Assembly: GCA_021785795.1 (NCBI GenBank)
Contig: JAJYEK010000089.1
Location: 1-14,311 of the forward strand
DNA length: 14,311 nt
Reading direction: 5' to 3'
From: Pseudomonadota bacterium
GTDB lineage: Bacteria > Pseudomonadota > Gammaproteobacteria > Acidiferrobacterales > UBA6901
Under the pieces are notes generated by a model. It had not been told where the DNA came from. It saw only the letters and a program-made list of their open reading frames with translations, and did not search any database. Both the position numbers and the translations under genes were made by a program. Numbering within the stretch: position 1 is the stretch's first letter; every line of letters begins with the position of its first letter. Of this stretch, positions 1-8,825 are shown piece by piece.

Positions 1-1
1 G

Positions 2-1273
2 GATGCAATGCTGCCTTCCGGCGCGCAATTCATGCCGCCGGACTCTGCGGTCCCTGCAGTTGCGGTCTCGGGCCTCAGCCGCCTCATCGGAATCGTTGCC
101 GACCGGTTTTTCGATTCACCCTCACGGAAGTTGTATGTGGTCGGGGTAACGGGCACCAACGGCAAGACTACCTGCACGCATCTGCTTGCGCAGGCGCTCG
201 ACGGGCCGCAGCGACGCTGCGGCCTGATCGGAACTCTGGGGGCCGGATTTCCCGACAGGCTCGATCCTGGCAGCCATACCACTCCCGATCCAATAAGCGT
301 CCACAGACTGCTTGCCGGTTTTGTTGAGGCAGGCGCCTCGTGCGCATGCATGGAGGTGTCGTCCCATGCCCTTGACCAAGGGAGAGTGGAAGGGGTTTCG
401 TTCAATGTTGCCGTGTTCACCAACCTCACCCGTGACCATCTGGACTATCACGGCACGATGGAGGCCTACGCCACAAGCAAGGCGCGCCTGTTCGGCTTCC
501 CGGGCCTGGAAGTTGCTGTCATCAATCACGATGACCCGACCGGGCGCGAGCTTGTGCGGACCGTAGGCCGAAGTGTACGGGTAATGACCTTCGGGCTGGC
601 CGATGCGGACGTCACGGCGACGGCGGTCAGGCCAACACCCGACGGCCTGGACATGACGGTGACGACGCCCGCTGGAGTGGTGGCGCTGTGCAGCCCGTTG
701 ATCGGGCGCTTCAACGCCATGAATCTTCTGGCCGCGCTTGCTGTACTGCTGGCCGCTGGAATTTCGCCGGTGCACGCAGCGGAACGGCTGAGCCGTGTCC
801 GCCCGGTAACGGGACGGATGGAACGATTTGGCGGCGCTGGCACGCCTTTGGTGGTGGTTGACTATGCACATACCCCTGACGCTCTGGAAAAAGCCCTGGC
901 GGCGCTGCGCGAGCATACCGAGGGACGTCTGTTGTGCGTGTTCGGCTGCGGTGGCGACCGCGATCGCGGCAAACGGCCCCTGATGGGCAGACTGGCCGAA
1001 GATTTGGCTGATGTCGTGATCATTACCGACGATAACCCCCGCCATGAGATCCCGGAGCAGATCATTGCCGAAATCGCCGGCGGCATGCGCTCGATCCCAA
1101 CTGTTGTGCGAGACCGTGCGCACGCCATCGGATTGGCCATCAGAAGCGCCAAGACGGGGGATGCCGTCTTGGTGGCTGGTAAAGGCCACGAGAGCTACCA
1201 GCAGATCGGAGACAGGCGTGTGCCGTTCAGCGATCGGGAAGTGGTGATGCAGATTCTGGGGATGGCGGCATGA
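2..1273 (+). CDS. murE: UDP-N-acetylmuramoyl-L-alanyl-D-glutamate--2,6-diaminopimelate ligase, 5' partial
   Basis: Cytoplasmic ATP-dependent Mur ligase that adds meso-diaminopimelate to UDP-MurNAc-L-Ala-D-Glu. The frame is open to the window edge. The first in-frame ATG (base 8) is not the start, because by comparison with E. coli MurE (about 495 aa) roughly 65-70 N-terminal residues lie upstream. Counting from that internal Met, the visible parts are the P-loop GTNGKTT (49-55), the SSHALDQGR segment (118-126), NLTRDHLDYHGTM (139-151), the SKARLF segment with the lysine expected to be carbamylated (about 158), DYAHTP (285-290), and GKGHE (391-395). DDNPRHE (341-347) carries the DNPR signature that family knowledge links to meso-DAP rather than lysine. 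The stop overlaps the murF start by 4 bp (ATGA), suggesting translational coupling. No frameshift or missing motif is seen. Identity is very secure; only the 5' end is absent. Confidence 0.98.
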   Translation, partial: DAMLPSGAQFMPPDSAVPAVAVSGLSRLIGIVADRFFDSPSRKLYVVGVTGTNGKTTCTHLLAQALDGPQRRCGLIGTLGAGFPDRLDPGSHTTPDPISVHRLLAGFVEAGASCACMEVSSHALDQGRVEGVSFNVAVFTNLTRDHLDYHGTMEAYATSKARLFGFPGLEVAVINHDDPTGRELVRTVGRSVRVMTFGLADADVTATAVRPTPDGLDMTVTTPAGVVALCSPLIGRFNAMNLLAALAVLLAAGISPVHAAERLSRVRPVTGRMERFGGAGTPLVVVDYAHTPDALEKALAALREHTEGRLLCVFGCGGDRDRGKRPLMGRLAEDLADVVIITDDNPRHEIPEQIIAEIAGGMRSIPTVVRDRAHAIGLAIRSAKTGDAVLVAGKGHESYQQIGDRRVPFSDREVVMQILGMAA

Positions 1274-2667
1274 TGGCCCTGAGCGCTGCGGCGCGCGTGC
1301 TGCATGGCAGGCTGGCCGGTGCCGATGCTCAATTCACAGGTGTGGTAAGCGACAGCCGCAAGCTTGCGCCGGGCGATCTGTTCATCGCGTTGGTCGGACC
1401 CAGGTTTGACGGCCACAGCTTTCTGGACGAAGCGGCACGCGCGGGCGCCGCCGGCGCCCTGGTTAGCCGGACCGAGGACTGCGCGTTGCCCACAGTGTGG
1501 GTAGCCGACACGCGGCTTGGTCTGGGTGTCCTGGCTGCGCACTGGCGCGGAACCTTCGATCTGCCGCTGATTGCCGTAACCGGGAGCAACGGAAAAACCA
1601 CGGTGAAGGGCATGCTGGCATCCATCATGTCCGAGACGGGCACCGGACTGGCAACCGAAGGCAACCTCAACAACGATATCGGCGTGCCTCTCACCCTGCT
1701 GAGGCTGCGGGCGCAGGATCGTTATGCGGTGATTGAGATGGGGATGAATCATCCCGGTGAAATCGATTATCTCTCGCGCCTCGCCCGGCCGACGATCGCG
1801 CTGATTACGAATGCCGCACAGGCGCACCTCGCAGGTTTAGGCAGCGTCGCTGCGGTGGCGCGTGCCAAGGGAGAGATCTTCGTGGGTCTGAACGAAAGCG
1901 GCTTCGCTGTGATCAACTCCGATGATCCGTATGCAGAGCTGTGGCGCAAACTGTCAGGTCAGCGGCACCAGATCAGTTTCGGACTGGATACCGCGGCGGA
2001 CGTCAGCGCTGATTACGAGCTCGATGGGCTGGGAAGCACAGTCCGGATGAAGACCCCTGACGGTGGCGTGGACGTACGGCTGCCCGTGCTGGGCCGGCAT
2101 AATGTCATGAACGCGCTTGCGGCTGCCGCCGCCTCCCTTCCCGCCGGAGCAGGATTGCGCGACATAAAGAACGGGCTTCAGAGGCTCCGACCCGCTCCCG
2201 GCAGACTCGAGATAAAGCGTGGGTATCGGGGCGCGCATGTGCTGGACGATACGTACAATGCCAATCCTGGATCCCTGGCAGCAGGCATTGATGTGCTCGG
2301 TCATGCCGGTGGCGAACGTGTGCTGGTCATGGGCGACATGGCCGAGCTCGGAGAAGCAGCAGCCGAAATCCACAGCCGGGCAGGCGAGCTGGCACGACAG
2401 GCAGGCATTCACCGCCTGTATGCCATCGGCACGCTGACCTGGCCGACCGTGCGGAGTTTCGGTCCGGGTGGTCAGCACTTCGATGAGCAAGAAGTGCTCG
2501 TGGACAGTCTGCGCAATGTGATGCATCCGGACATGACCATTCTTGTTAAGGGATCACGCGTCATGCGCATGGAGCGTATTGTGGACGGCCTTGTGGATCC
2601 GGATGGCGGTGTCCGGGACAAGGCCCCCATTCCGGGTCCGGACAAAGATCACGAGAGGAACGCCTAG
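1270..2667 (+). CDS. murF: UDP-N-acetylmuramoyl-tripeptide--D-alanyl-D-alanine ligase
   Basis: Cytoplasmic ATP-dependent ligase that adds the D-Ala-D-Ala dipeptide and so completes UDP-MurNAc-pentapeptide. The protein is 465 aa (E. coli about 452). In order it shows an N-terminal substrate domain with [15 protein letters not shown] (27-41), the P-loop GSNGKTT (105-111), [10 protein letters not shown] (156-165), the AKGEIF segment with the lysine expected to be carbamylated (K200), [12 protein letters not shown] (274-285), [10 protein letters not shown] (326-335) and the C-terminal [14 protein letters not shown] (425-438). The start at 1270 is chosen for its ATGA overlap with murE; an ATG directly after it (1273) is the only close alternative. 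A hydrophilic tail of about 25 residues rich in Pro, Asp and Lys follows the last conserved block. The TAG stop shares its last base with the GTG start of mraY. Its substrate D-Ala-D-Ala is made by Ddl, whose gene is not in this window. Confidence 0.98.
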   Translation: MMALSAAARVLHGRLAGADAQFTGVVSDSRKLAPGDLFIALVGPRFDGHSFLDEAARAGAAGALVSRTEDCALPTVWVADTRLGLGVLAAHWRGTFDLPLIAVTGSNGKTTVKGMLASIMSETGTGLATEGNLNNDIGVPLTLLRLRAQDRYAVIEMGMNHPGEIDYLSRLARPTIALITNAAQAHLAGLGSVAAVARAKGEIFVGLNESGFAVINSDDPYAELWRKLSGQRHQISFGLDTAADVSADYELDGLGSTVRMKTPDGGVDVRLPVLGRHNVMNALAAAAASLPAGAGLRDIKNGLQRLRPAPGRLEIKRGYRGAHVLDDTYNANPGSLAAGIDVLGHAGGERVLVMGDMAELGEAAAEIHSRAGELARQAGIHRLYAIGTLTWPTVRSFGPGGQHFDEQEVLVDSLRNVMHPDMTILVKGSRVMRMERIVDGLVDPDGGVRDKAPIPGPDKDHERNA

Positions 2668-3749
2668 TGCTGTTCTACCTGTTCAAGCGGCTGGCGCATG
2701 ACATTTCCTTCTTCAATGTCTTTCACTACCTCACGCTGCGCGGCATCCTGGGCGTGCTTACCGCGCTGGGGATCTGTTTTATTGTCGGGCCGTTCATGAT
2801 CCGCAAGCTCAGCCAGTACCAGATCGGACAGACCGTTCGCAGCGACGGGCCCCAGAGCCATCTGACGAAGGCAGGAACCCCGACGATGGGCGGAGCGCTC
2901 ATACTGGTCGCCGTATTTGTTACGACGCTGCTGTGGGCCGATCTGACCAACCGATTCGTCTGGGTAGTCCTGTTTACCACTTTTGCCTTCGGCGCGATCG
3001 GCTGGGCGGACGATTACAAGAAGCTCGTGAACAAGAATCCGCGCGGGATAGGGGCCAAAGCCAAATACTTCTGGCAGTCCGTGGCCGGTCTAGCCGCCGC
3101 CTTGTTCCTTTACTATACCGCCCGTTCTCCGGTGGAAATCGAACTGATCGTCCCGTTTTTCAAGCATGTGGCGATTGGCATGGGCCCATGGTTCATCCTG
3201 CTGACCTACTTTGTCATCGTCGGTTCCAGCAATGCGGTAAATCTTACCGACGGGCTGGATGGCTTGGCAGTAATGCCAACGGTCATGGTGGCCGGTGCGC
3301 TCGGGATCTTCGCCTACGTGACCGGTCATTACCAGTTCTCCCAATACCTCGGCATACCGTACATCGCCGGTGCGGGCGAGGTGCTGGTGTTCTGCTCCGC
3401 CCTGGTCGGGGCCGGACTTGGTTTCCTGTGGTTCAACACCTATCCGGCAATGGTTTTCATGGGCGATGTCGGTGCGCTCGGTCTCGGCGCAGCTTTAGGG
3501 GTCATCGCCGTGGTGGTGCACCAGGAAATCGTACTTTTCATCATGGGCGGAGTGTTCGTGATGGAAACCGTATCGGTGATGCTGCAGGTGCTGTCATTCA
3601 AGTTGACCGGACGCCGCATATTCCGCATGGCGCCGCTGCACCATCACTTTGAGCTCAAGGGATGGCCGGAACCGCGCGTCATCGTGCGTTTCTGGATCGT
3701 TACCCTGATCCTGGTGCTGATCGGTCTGGCGACGTTGAAGATTCGCTGA
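2667..3749 (+). CDS. mraY: phospho-N-acetylmuramoyl-pentapeptide-transferase
   Basis: Polytopic inner-membrane enzyme that moves phospho-MurNAc-pentapeptide from UDP to undecaprenyl phosphate, forming lipid I. It has 360 aa, the same length as E. coli MraY, and a pattern of about ten hydrophobic segments. Conserved blocks are [10 protein letters not shown] (16-25), KAGTPTMGG (68-76), the paired aspartates in WADDYKK (D115, D116), [14 protein letters not shown] (188-201), [11 protein letters not shown] (264-274, D267 as the third key Asp) and [14 protein letters not shown] (322-335, three-His loop). The GTG start at 2667 overlaps the murF stop by one base (TAGTG) and has GAGGA at 2655-2659, 7 bases upstream. 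The start is further supported because the N-terminus aligns with the family from its first residue. Nothing looks broken. Confidence 0.98.
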   Translation: MLFYLFKRLAHDISFFNVFHYLTLRGILGVLTALGICFIVGPFMIRKLSQYQIGQTVRSDGPQSHLTKAGTPTMGGALILVAVFVTTLLWADLTNRFVWVVLFTTFAFGAIGWADDYKKLVNKNPRGIGAKAKYFWQSVAGLAAALFLYYTARSPVEIELIVPFFKHVAIGMGPWFILLTYFVIVGSSNAVNLTDGLDGLAVMPTVMVAGALGIFAYVTGHYQFSQYLGIPYIAGAGEVLVFCSALVGAGLGFLWFNTYPAMVFMGDVGALGLGAALGVIAVVVHQEIVLFIMGGVFVMETVSVMLQVLSFKLTGRRIFRMAPLHHHFELKGWPEPRVIVRFWIVTLILVLIGLATLKIR

Positions 3750-3751
3750 CT

Positions 3752-5107
3752 ATGCAGGCGGCAAATATGGCAAGCAAAGTTCCGAAGACAGCGCTTGTGC
3801 TGGGCCTGGGTACCACAGGCCTTTCCTGTGCACGGTATCTGAGTGCGCACGGGCACAGCGTTCGGGTCGCGGACAGCAGGAAGTCACCACCGATGCTAGA
3901 GCCGCTGCGCGCCGAATTTCCTGACATGCCGGTGCATACCGGGCCGTGGACCGCGGATGTCTTCGAGGATGCGGAGCTGCTTGTCGTCAGCCCGGGTTTG
4001 TCGCTGCGGGAGCCGATGATTGCGGCCGCCTTGGCCGCAGGCGCCACCGCCGTCGGGGACATAGAACTGTTCGCCCGCGCCACCACTTCTCCCGTCATCG
4101 CGATCACAGGCGCCAACGGCAAGAGCACCGTGACAACCCTAGTAGGCGAGATGTGCCGGGCTGCCCGTCTCAACGTCGCGGTGGGCGGAAACATCGGGAC
4201 GCCGGCGCTTGATCTTTTGCGGCAACCCGAGCCGGATGTCTATGTCCTGGAACTCTCCAGCTTCCAGCTCGAGACCACGTACAGCCTCAATGCCCGGTCC
4301 GCGACGGTGTTGAACATCACGCCTGACCACATGGACCGCTACGTCAGCCTAGAGGAATATGCAGCCGCCAAGGAGCGCATCTTCCGTGGCGATGGGGTGC
4401 TGGTCCTGAACCGCGATGATTCCATGGTAATGGCCATGGCCAGGGCAGATCGACGCATGCTTTATTTCGGGCTGTCGGCGCCGCGCGATGACCGTGACTA
4501 CGGCCTAGTTCGCAAGGACAACAATGAGTGGTTGGCTCATGGTGCACGCCTTCTTATGCCGGTATCCCAGGTCCGGCTCGCCGGACGGCACAACCTGGCC
4601 AACGCGCTGGCGGCAGCGGCCCTGGCTGGCGTGATTGGCGTTCCGTTCGATGCCATGAAGCAGGTGCTTGGCAGCTTCCGCGGGCTGCGTCACCGCACGG
4701 AGGTGGTGGGCGAGCGCAATGGGGTGCTGTGGATAAACGATTCCAAAGGCACGAACGTCGGTGCGACGGTCGCGGCGTTGAACGGAATGGATCGGCCTGT
4801 CCTCCTGATCGCGGGCGGTGACGGTAAAGGTGCTGATTTTTCGCAAATGCGTGATGCAGTGAGAAGCCGCGTGCGCACCCTGATACTTATCGGGCGTGAT
4901 GCCCCGTTGCTCGAGCGTGCGCTGGGCGACATCGTGCCGGTGACGCGGGCTGTGGATATGTCGGAGGCAGTTCAAAGGGCAGCCAGCATGGCGCGCAGTG
5001 GCGATGCTGTGCTGCTGTCTCCCGCGTGTGCCAGTTTCGACATGTTTCGCAACTACGAGCACCGCGGAGACGTGTTTCGCGATGCCGTCGCCGGGATAGT
5101 CGCATGA
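3752..5107 (+). CDS. murD: UDP-N-acetylmuramoyl-L-alanine--D-glutamate ligase
   Basis: Cytoplasmic Mur ligase that adds D-glutamate to UDP-MurNAc-L-Ala. From ATG 3752 it has 451 aa (E. coli 438). Visible parts are an N-terminal Rossmann-type nucleotide-sugar site VLGLGTTGLSCARYL (16-30), the P-loop GANGKST (120-126), GGNIGTP (145-151), ELSSFQLE (167-174), the AAKERIF segment with the expected carbamyl-lysine (K207), AGRHNLANALAAAA (277-290), NDSKGTN (329-335) and the D-Glu end of the site LSPACASFDMF (422-432). The start is ambiguous. ATG 3752 lies 2 bp behind mraY but has a poor ribosome binding site, while ATG 3767 (446 aa) has AGGCGG at 3756-3761 and fits the usual N-terminus equally well. 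The frame runs further up into mraY, but that part is a shadow. The stop overlaps ATG 5104 of a 32-codon frame. Confidence 0.97.
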   Translation: MQAANMASKVPKTALVLGLGTTGLSCARYLSAHGHSVRVADSRKSPPMLEPLRAEFPDMPVHTGPWTADVFEDAELLVVSPGLSLREPMIAAALAAGATAVGDIELFARATTSPVIAITGANGKSTVTTLVGEMCRAARLNVAVGGNIGTPALDLLRQPEPDVYVLELSSFQLETTYSLNARSATVLNITPDHMDRYVSLEEYAAAKERIFRGDGVLVLNRDDSMVMAMARADRRMLYFGLSAPRDDRDYGLVRKDNNEWLAHGARLLMPVSQVRLAGRHNLANALAAAALAGVIGVPFDAMKQVLGSFRGLRHRTEVVGERNGVLWINDSKGTNVGATVAALNGMDRPVLLIAGGDGKGADFSQMRDAVRSRVRTLILIGRDAPLLERALGDIVPVTRAVDMSEAVQRAASMARSGDAVLLSPACASFDMFRNYEHRGDVFRDAVAGIVA

Positions 5108-5202
5108 GGGAGACCGGACAGCCCATCAAGCGGTACAACTTGCGGGCCGTGTCTTGTCGCTGCGGCGGCAGGCCCCGCTTTGCGCCGGAGGTCGACGAAT
5201 GA
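5104..5202 (+). other. 32-codon open frame bridging murD and ftsW, unknown
   Basis: The 91-bp gap between murD and ftsW is spanned by one open frame. Its ATG overlaps the murD stop (ATGA, 5104-5107) and its TGA overlaps the ftsW start (ATGA, 5199-5202). The predicted peptide begins MRETGQPIKRYNLRAV, then has a Cys-Arg-Cys-Gly-Gly stretch, and is basic with no hydrophobic segment. There is no good ribosome binding site of its own, so any translation would depend on ribosomes ending murD. I do not recognise it. It may simply be a spacer that lets ribosomes reach the strong ftsW site, or chance; a functional peptide is possible but unsupported. Confidence 0.25.
5187..5191 (+). promoter_or_regulatory. 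ftsW ribosome binding site
   Basis: GGAGG sits 7 bases before ATG 5199. It decides the ftsW start against the upstream in-frame TTG at 5154, which would add 15 residues that do not resemble the FtsW N-terminus. Confidence 0.85.
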
Positions 5203-6365
5203 GCACACTGCTGGCCAATGGCCGCAACTCAAGGACTGCCGCGCGGGCACAGCCCTTGTATGACCGCTGGCTGGTGAGCAGTGTGGGTATTTTGATCGCG
5301 ATAGGCATCGTTATGGTCTATTCGGCCTCGATTCCTACCGCCGAACGCTATACCGGCAGCAGCTTCTATTTTCTGCTGCGCCACCTCCTGAGCATCGCCA
5401 TCGGCCTGGCTGCGGCGGCGCTCATCGTCCGGACCCGCACAAGGTTCTGGGAGCAGGCCGGACCATACCTGCTTCTTGGCGGCATCGGGTTGCTGATTAT
5501 GGTGATGGTGCCTGGCCTAGGGGTGCACGTGAACGGCAGTTCGCGCTGGTTGCGGCTGGGGTTGTTCAAACTGCAGCCGTCCGAGCTCGTGAAAGACTTC
5601 ATGATCGTCTATGTGGCGGGATATCTGGTCCGTAAACAGGAGGAATTGCGGCAATTTACCCAGGGTATTTTGATGGTCAGCATCGTGGTGGCCGTAATCG
5701 GGGCGTTGTTCCTGCAGGAGCCCGACCTGGGCGCTGCCGTCGTAATCAGCGTCACCGTTTTTCTCATGCTGTTTCTCGGCGGCGTGCGGTTCTGGCATTT
5801 CCTGGTTGTGGTTGCGGCCGGTCTGGGCGGAATGGTCGCCCTCACCATTTATTCCCCGTATCGCATGGCGCGCATCACCGGATTTCTGCATCCATGGGCT
5901 GATCCGCTCAACAAGGGGTTTCAGCTCACCCAGGCCCTGATCGCTTTCGGGCGCGGAGGGGTATTCGGGGTCGGGCTCGGAGGCAGCGTACAGAAGCTGT
6001 TTTATCTGCCGGCGGCGTATACCGATTTCTTGCTGGCTGTATTAGCAGAGGAGCTGGGCCTGATCGGTGTTCTCGTCATTATTTCGCTCTTTGCCATTAT
6101 CGTCTGGCGTGCATTCGTGATCTCGCGTACCGCCGACAGGCTGGGCCAAACCTACGGAGCCCGCTTGGCCCAGGGTATCGGCATACTGATCGGTGGCGAA
6201 GCGATGATCAACATGGGGGTCAACATGGGTGCGCTGCCTACCAAGGGCCTCACGCTTCCGTTCGTGAGCTACGGTGGCAGCAGCATGGTCGCAAGCTGCA
6301 TCGCGGTGGCGCTGCTTCTGGTGGTCGATCGCGAAACAAGGCAGCGCCGGGCGACAAAGACATGA
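5199..6365 (+). CDS. ftsW: septal peptidoglycan glycosyltransferase FtsW (SEDS family)
   Basis: Polytopic inner-membrane SEDS protein that polymerises lipid II into glycan strands at the septum with the class B penicillin-binding protein FtsI. It has 388 aa, with a cytoplasmic N-terminus of about 25 residues and roughly ten hydrophobic segments. Signature stretches are MVYSAS (39-44), NGSSRWLRLG then LQPSEL (112-121, 125-130), QEPDLGAA (173-180), PYRMARITGF (220-229), FQLTQALIAFGRGG (241-254), TDFLLAVLAEELG (275-287, with the catalytic Asp D276) and LTLPFVSYGGSS (351-362). The start at 5199 is fixed by GGAGG at 5187-5191, 7 bases upstream; the frame extends up to a TTG at 5154 but without support. 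Tyr274 sits where the family nearly always has His before Thr-Asp-Phe. The stop overlaps murG by 4 bp. Confidence 0.97.
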   Translation: MSTLLANGRNSRTAARAQPLYDRWLVSSVGILIAIGIVMVYSASIPTAERYTGSSFYFLLRHLLSIAIGLAAAALIVRTRTRFWEQAGPYLLLGGIGLLIMVMVPGLGVHVNGSSRWLRLGLFKLQPSELVKDFMIVYVAGYLVRKQEELRQFTQGILMVSIVVAVIGALFLQEPDLGAAVVISVTVFLMLFLGGVRFWHFLVVVAAGLGGMVALTIYSPYRMARITGFLHPWADPLNKGFQLTQALIAFGRGGVFGVGLGGSVQKLFYLPAAYTDFLLAVLAEELGLIGVLVIISLFAIIVWRAFVISRTADRLGQTYGARLAQGIGILIGGEAMINMGVNMGALPTKGLTLPFVSYGGSSMVASCIAVALLLVVDRETRQRRATKT

Positions 6366-7438
6366 CGACCGTAATGATCATTGCCGGAGGAACGGGAGGA
6401 CATGTATATCCGGCCCTCGCGGTTGCGCGGGAGCTGCGCGACCAGGGGGTGGCAGTCGTGTGGGTCGGAACGCGCCGCGGTATCGAGGCGCGCGTCGTGC
6501 CGGCCGCTGGGTTTGAACTGGAGTGGGTCGCCATACGCGGTTTGCGGCGCACTGGATGGTTGTCTTGGCTGCTGTTGCCGATTCGGCTCGGGGTCGCCAT
6601 GTTTCAGGTGTGGCGAATCATGCGGCGCCGTCAGCCCGATGCGGTGCTGGCAATGGGAGGGTTCGTGGCCGCGCCCGGCGGTCTGGTGGCGCGCCTGCTG
6701 CGCCGGCCCTTGCTGATCCACGAACAGAACGCGGTAGCCGGGCTGACCAACCGTTGGCTTGCCTATATTGCCGATACTGTGATGTGCGGTTTCCCAGAGG
6801 CGTTTGGAACGCTCCCAGGCGTACGCCATGTCGGCAATCCGGTACGGGCGGAGATTTTGGCTCTGCTTCCTCCGACCGAACGACTGGCTGGTCGCGGGGG
6901 GCCGCTGCGGATACTTGTTGTGGGTGGGAGCCAGGGAGCGCTTGTGTTCAACAGGGTACTGCCGGAAGTGATTGCCAGCCTGGCGCACCGCTATTCCCTC
7001 CAGGTCTGGCATCAGACCGGACGCAGTGAGCGCGAACGTACCGAGCAGGCCTATCGAGTTTCGACCGCCGATGCGCGGGTTACTGCATTCATTGACGATA
7101 TGGCGCAGGCGTACGGGTGGGCGGACGTGCTGATATGCCGGGCCGGGGCCATGACAATTTCCGAGCTAGCCGCGGCGGGGGTTGCCGCCATTCTGGTTCC
7201 CTATCCGCATGCTGTCGATGATCACCAGACGGCGAATGCCAGATTCCTGTCCGATAGGGATGCCGCGGTGTTGATCCCGCAGGCTGAATTCGATGTCCCG
7301 CGTGTTGCCGAATTGGTTGCCGGATTCGCCGCGAATCGCGAGCTGCTGCAGAAAATGGCCATCAATGCGCGGGCCTGTGCGGTGACAGACGCGACGGAAG
7401 CGGTGGCGCGCCTGTGTCTGGAGGCAGCCAATGCGTAA
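6362..7438 (+). CDS. murG: UDP-GlcNAc:undecaprenyl-pyrophosphoryl-MurNAc-pentapeptide GlcNAc transferase
   Basis: Peripheral inner-membrane GT-B glycosyltransferase that adds GlcNAc to lipid I, producing lipid II. It has 358 aa (E. coli 355). The N-terminal Rossmann domain holds the first glycine-rich loop [11 protein letters not shown] (8-18), [11 protein letters not shown] (97-107) and [11 protein letters not shown] (120-130). The C-terminal UDP-GlcNAc domain holds VGNPVR (157-162), the second loop GGSQGA (188-193), and [15 protein letters not shown] (259-273), then [14 protein letters not shown] (280-293), which includes the ribose-contacting Glu and the Gln-Thr pair. A hydrophobic and basic patch around 67-90 fits the known membrane-contact face. 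The ATG overlaps the ftsW TGA (ATGA). The last 8 bp overlap murC. All key motifs are present. Confidence 0.98.
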   Translation: MTTVMIIAGGTGGHVYPALAVARELRDQGVAVVWVGTRRGIEARVVPAAGFELEWVAIRGLRRTGWLSWLLLPIRLGVAMFQVWRIMRRRQPDAVLAMGGFVAAPGGLVARLLRRPLLIHEQNAVAGLTNRWLAYIADTVMCGFPEAFGTLPGVRHVGNPVRAEILALLPPTERLAGRGGPLRILVVGGSQGALVFNRVLPEVIASLAHRYSLQVWHQTGRSERERTEQAYRVSTADARVTAFIDDMAQAYGWADVLICRAGAMTISELAAAGVAAILVPYPHAVDDHQTANARFLSDRDAAVLIPQAEFDVPRVAELVAGFAANRELLQKMAINARACAVTDATEAVARLCLEAANA

Positions 7439-8825
7439 CTGGGTGCGGCGCATTCATTTCGTAGGGATAGGCGGGGCCGGCATGAGCGGAATCGCCGAAG
7501 TGCTGCACAATCTGAAATTCGGAGTCTCGGGTTCGGATGCCCAGCAAAGTGCCAACACGCGGCGCTTGAGCGAGCTGGGGGTGGCAGTGCACATCGGGCA
7601 TGATGCCGCGTTGATCCAGGGAGTCGATGTCGTGGTGGTTTCATCCGCGGTCGACCCGCAAAACCCGGAGGTTGTCGCCGCGCATGCAGCCAAGATCCCG
7701 GTTATTCCACGCGCCGAAATGCTCGGCGAACTGATGCGGCTGCAGCACGGAATCGCAGTCGCCGGTACTCACGGCAAGACCACGACCACCAGCCTGGTTG
7801 CGAGCGTTCTGGCGCACGGCGGTCTTGACCCCACTTTCGTGATCGGCGGACGCCTGAATAGTGCCGGAGCGAACGCAAGACTGGGAAGAGGCGAGTATCT
7901 CGTTGCTGAAGCCGACGAGAGCGACGCCTCGTTCCTGCATCTGCAGCCGTATCTGGCCATCGTGACGAATATTGACGCTGACCACATGGGAACCTACGGC
8001 GGGGATTTTTCCCGTCTGAAGCAGGCTTTCATAGACTTCCTGCACAACCTGCCTTTTTACGGCCTGGCGGTCCTGTGCATAGACGACCCGGTGGTGCGGG
8101 ACATCCTGCCTAAAGTGCATAAGCCGACACGGACCTATGGTTTCAGTCCCGACGCGGATGTCCGGGCGCAGGACATAATGCAGCATGGCATGCAGATGCA
8201 CTTCACTGTCACCATGCCGGGCATCCCTGGAAATATGCGGGTCGTTCTCAACCAGCCGGGCCGGCACAATGTGCTGAACGCACTTGCGGCGATCGTCGTA
8301 GCGCACGAACTGCATGTTTCCGACCATGCGATTCTGGAAGGACTTGCAGCGTTCGCCGGCATCGGCAGGCGATTTCAGATAAACGGCACGATCGCGCTGC
8401 GAGGTGGAGACGTGATGCTGGTGGACGATTACGGCCATCACCCTACGGAGCTGGCCGCCACCATTGCAGCTGCACGAGCCGGCTGGCCCCAACGCAGGCT
8501 GGTTGTGGCTTTTCAGCCCCATCGCTACACGCGTACGCGCGACTTGTTCGACGACTTTTGCGCGGTTCTCGGCCACCTCGAACCGGTGTTGATTACCGAA
8601 GTGTACGCTGCCGGCGAGCATCCCATCTCAGGCGCCGACGGGCGGGCGCTGTGCCGGGCCATCCGTGCCCGCGGAGGCAATCCGATTTTCCTGGAAAAGG
8701 TAGACGCGCTTCCCGAGGTTCTGCGCGAAGTGCTTGCCCCGGGAGACCTGCTGCTTACGCTGGGAGCGGGCAACATCGGGCAGGTAGCGGCCAATCTGCC
8801 CAAGACTCTGGTAGCCGAACCGTGA
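7431..8825 (+). CDS. murC: UDP-N-acetylmuramate--L-alanine ligase
   Basis: Cytoplasmic ATP-dependent ligase that adds L-alanine to UDP-MurNAc, the first peptide step. It has 464 aa (family usually 460-490). Visible parts are the N-terminal nucleotide-sugar loop [14 protein letters not shown] (12-25), the P-loop GTHGKTTT (112-119), [10 protein letters not shown] (160-169), TNIDADHM (179-186), [11 protein letters not shown] (277-287), DDYGHHPTE (332-340), [10 protein letters not shown] (361-370) and GAGNIG (445-450). The start at 7431 lies inside the murG end (8-bp overlap) and has GGAGG at 7420-7424, 6 bases before the ATG, within murG coding sequence. The TGA stop shares one base with the murB ATG (TGATG). 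MurC consumes the product of MurB, whose gene follows directly. Confidence 0.98.
   Translation: MRNWVRRIHFVGIGGAGMSGIAEVLHNLKFGVSGSDAQQSANTRRLSELGVAVHIGHDAALIQGVDVVVVSSAVDPQNPEVVAAHAAKIPVIPRAEMLGELMRLQHGIAVAGTHGKTTTTSLVASVLAHGGLDPTFVIGGRLNSAGANARLGRGEYLVAEADESDASFLHLQPYLAIVTNIDADHMGTYGGDFSRLKQAFIDFLHNLPFYGLAVLCIDDPVVRDILPKVHKPTRTYGFSPDADVRAQDIMQHGMQMHFTVTMPGIPGNMRVVLNQPGRHNVLNALAAIVVAHELHVSDHAILEGLAAFAGIGRRFQINGTIALRGGDVMLVDDYGHHPTELAATIAAARAGWPQRRLVVAFQPHRYTRTRDLFDDFCAVLGHLEPVLITEVYAAGEHPISGADGRALCRAIRARGGNPIFLEKVDALPEVLREVLAPGDLLLTLGAGNIGQVAANLPKTLVAEP

Noticed and set aside
122..1189. Long minus-strand open frame of 355 codons opposite murE
   Set aside because: It lies wholly inside the conserved murE gene, shows no recognisable family, and is the usual result of GC-rich codon use on the opposite strand.
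3662..3751. Upstream extension of the murD frame into mraY
   Set aside because: It is the shifted reading of the conserved mraY end; MurD homology begins after 3752.
8558..8824. Upstream extension of the murB frame into murC
   Set aside because: The extra residues are Arg- and Pro-rich and unlike MurB; the family N-terminus fits the ATG at 8825 that overlaps the murC stop.
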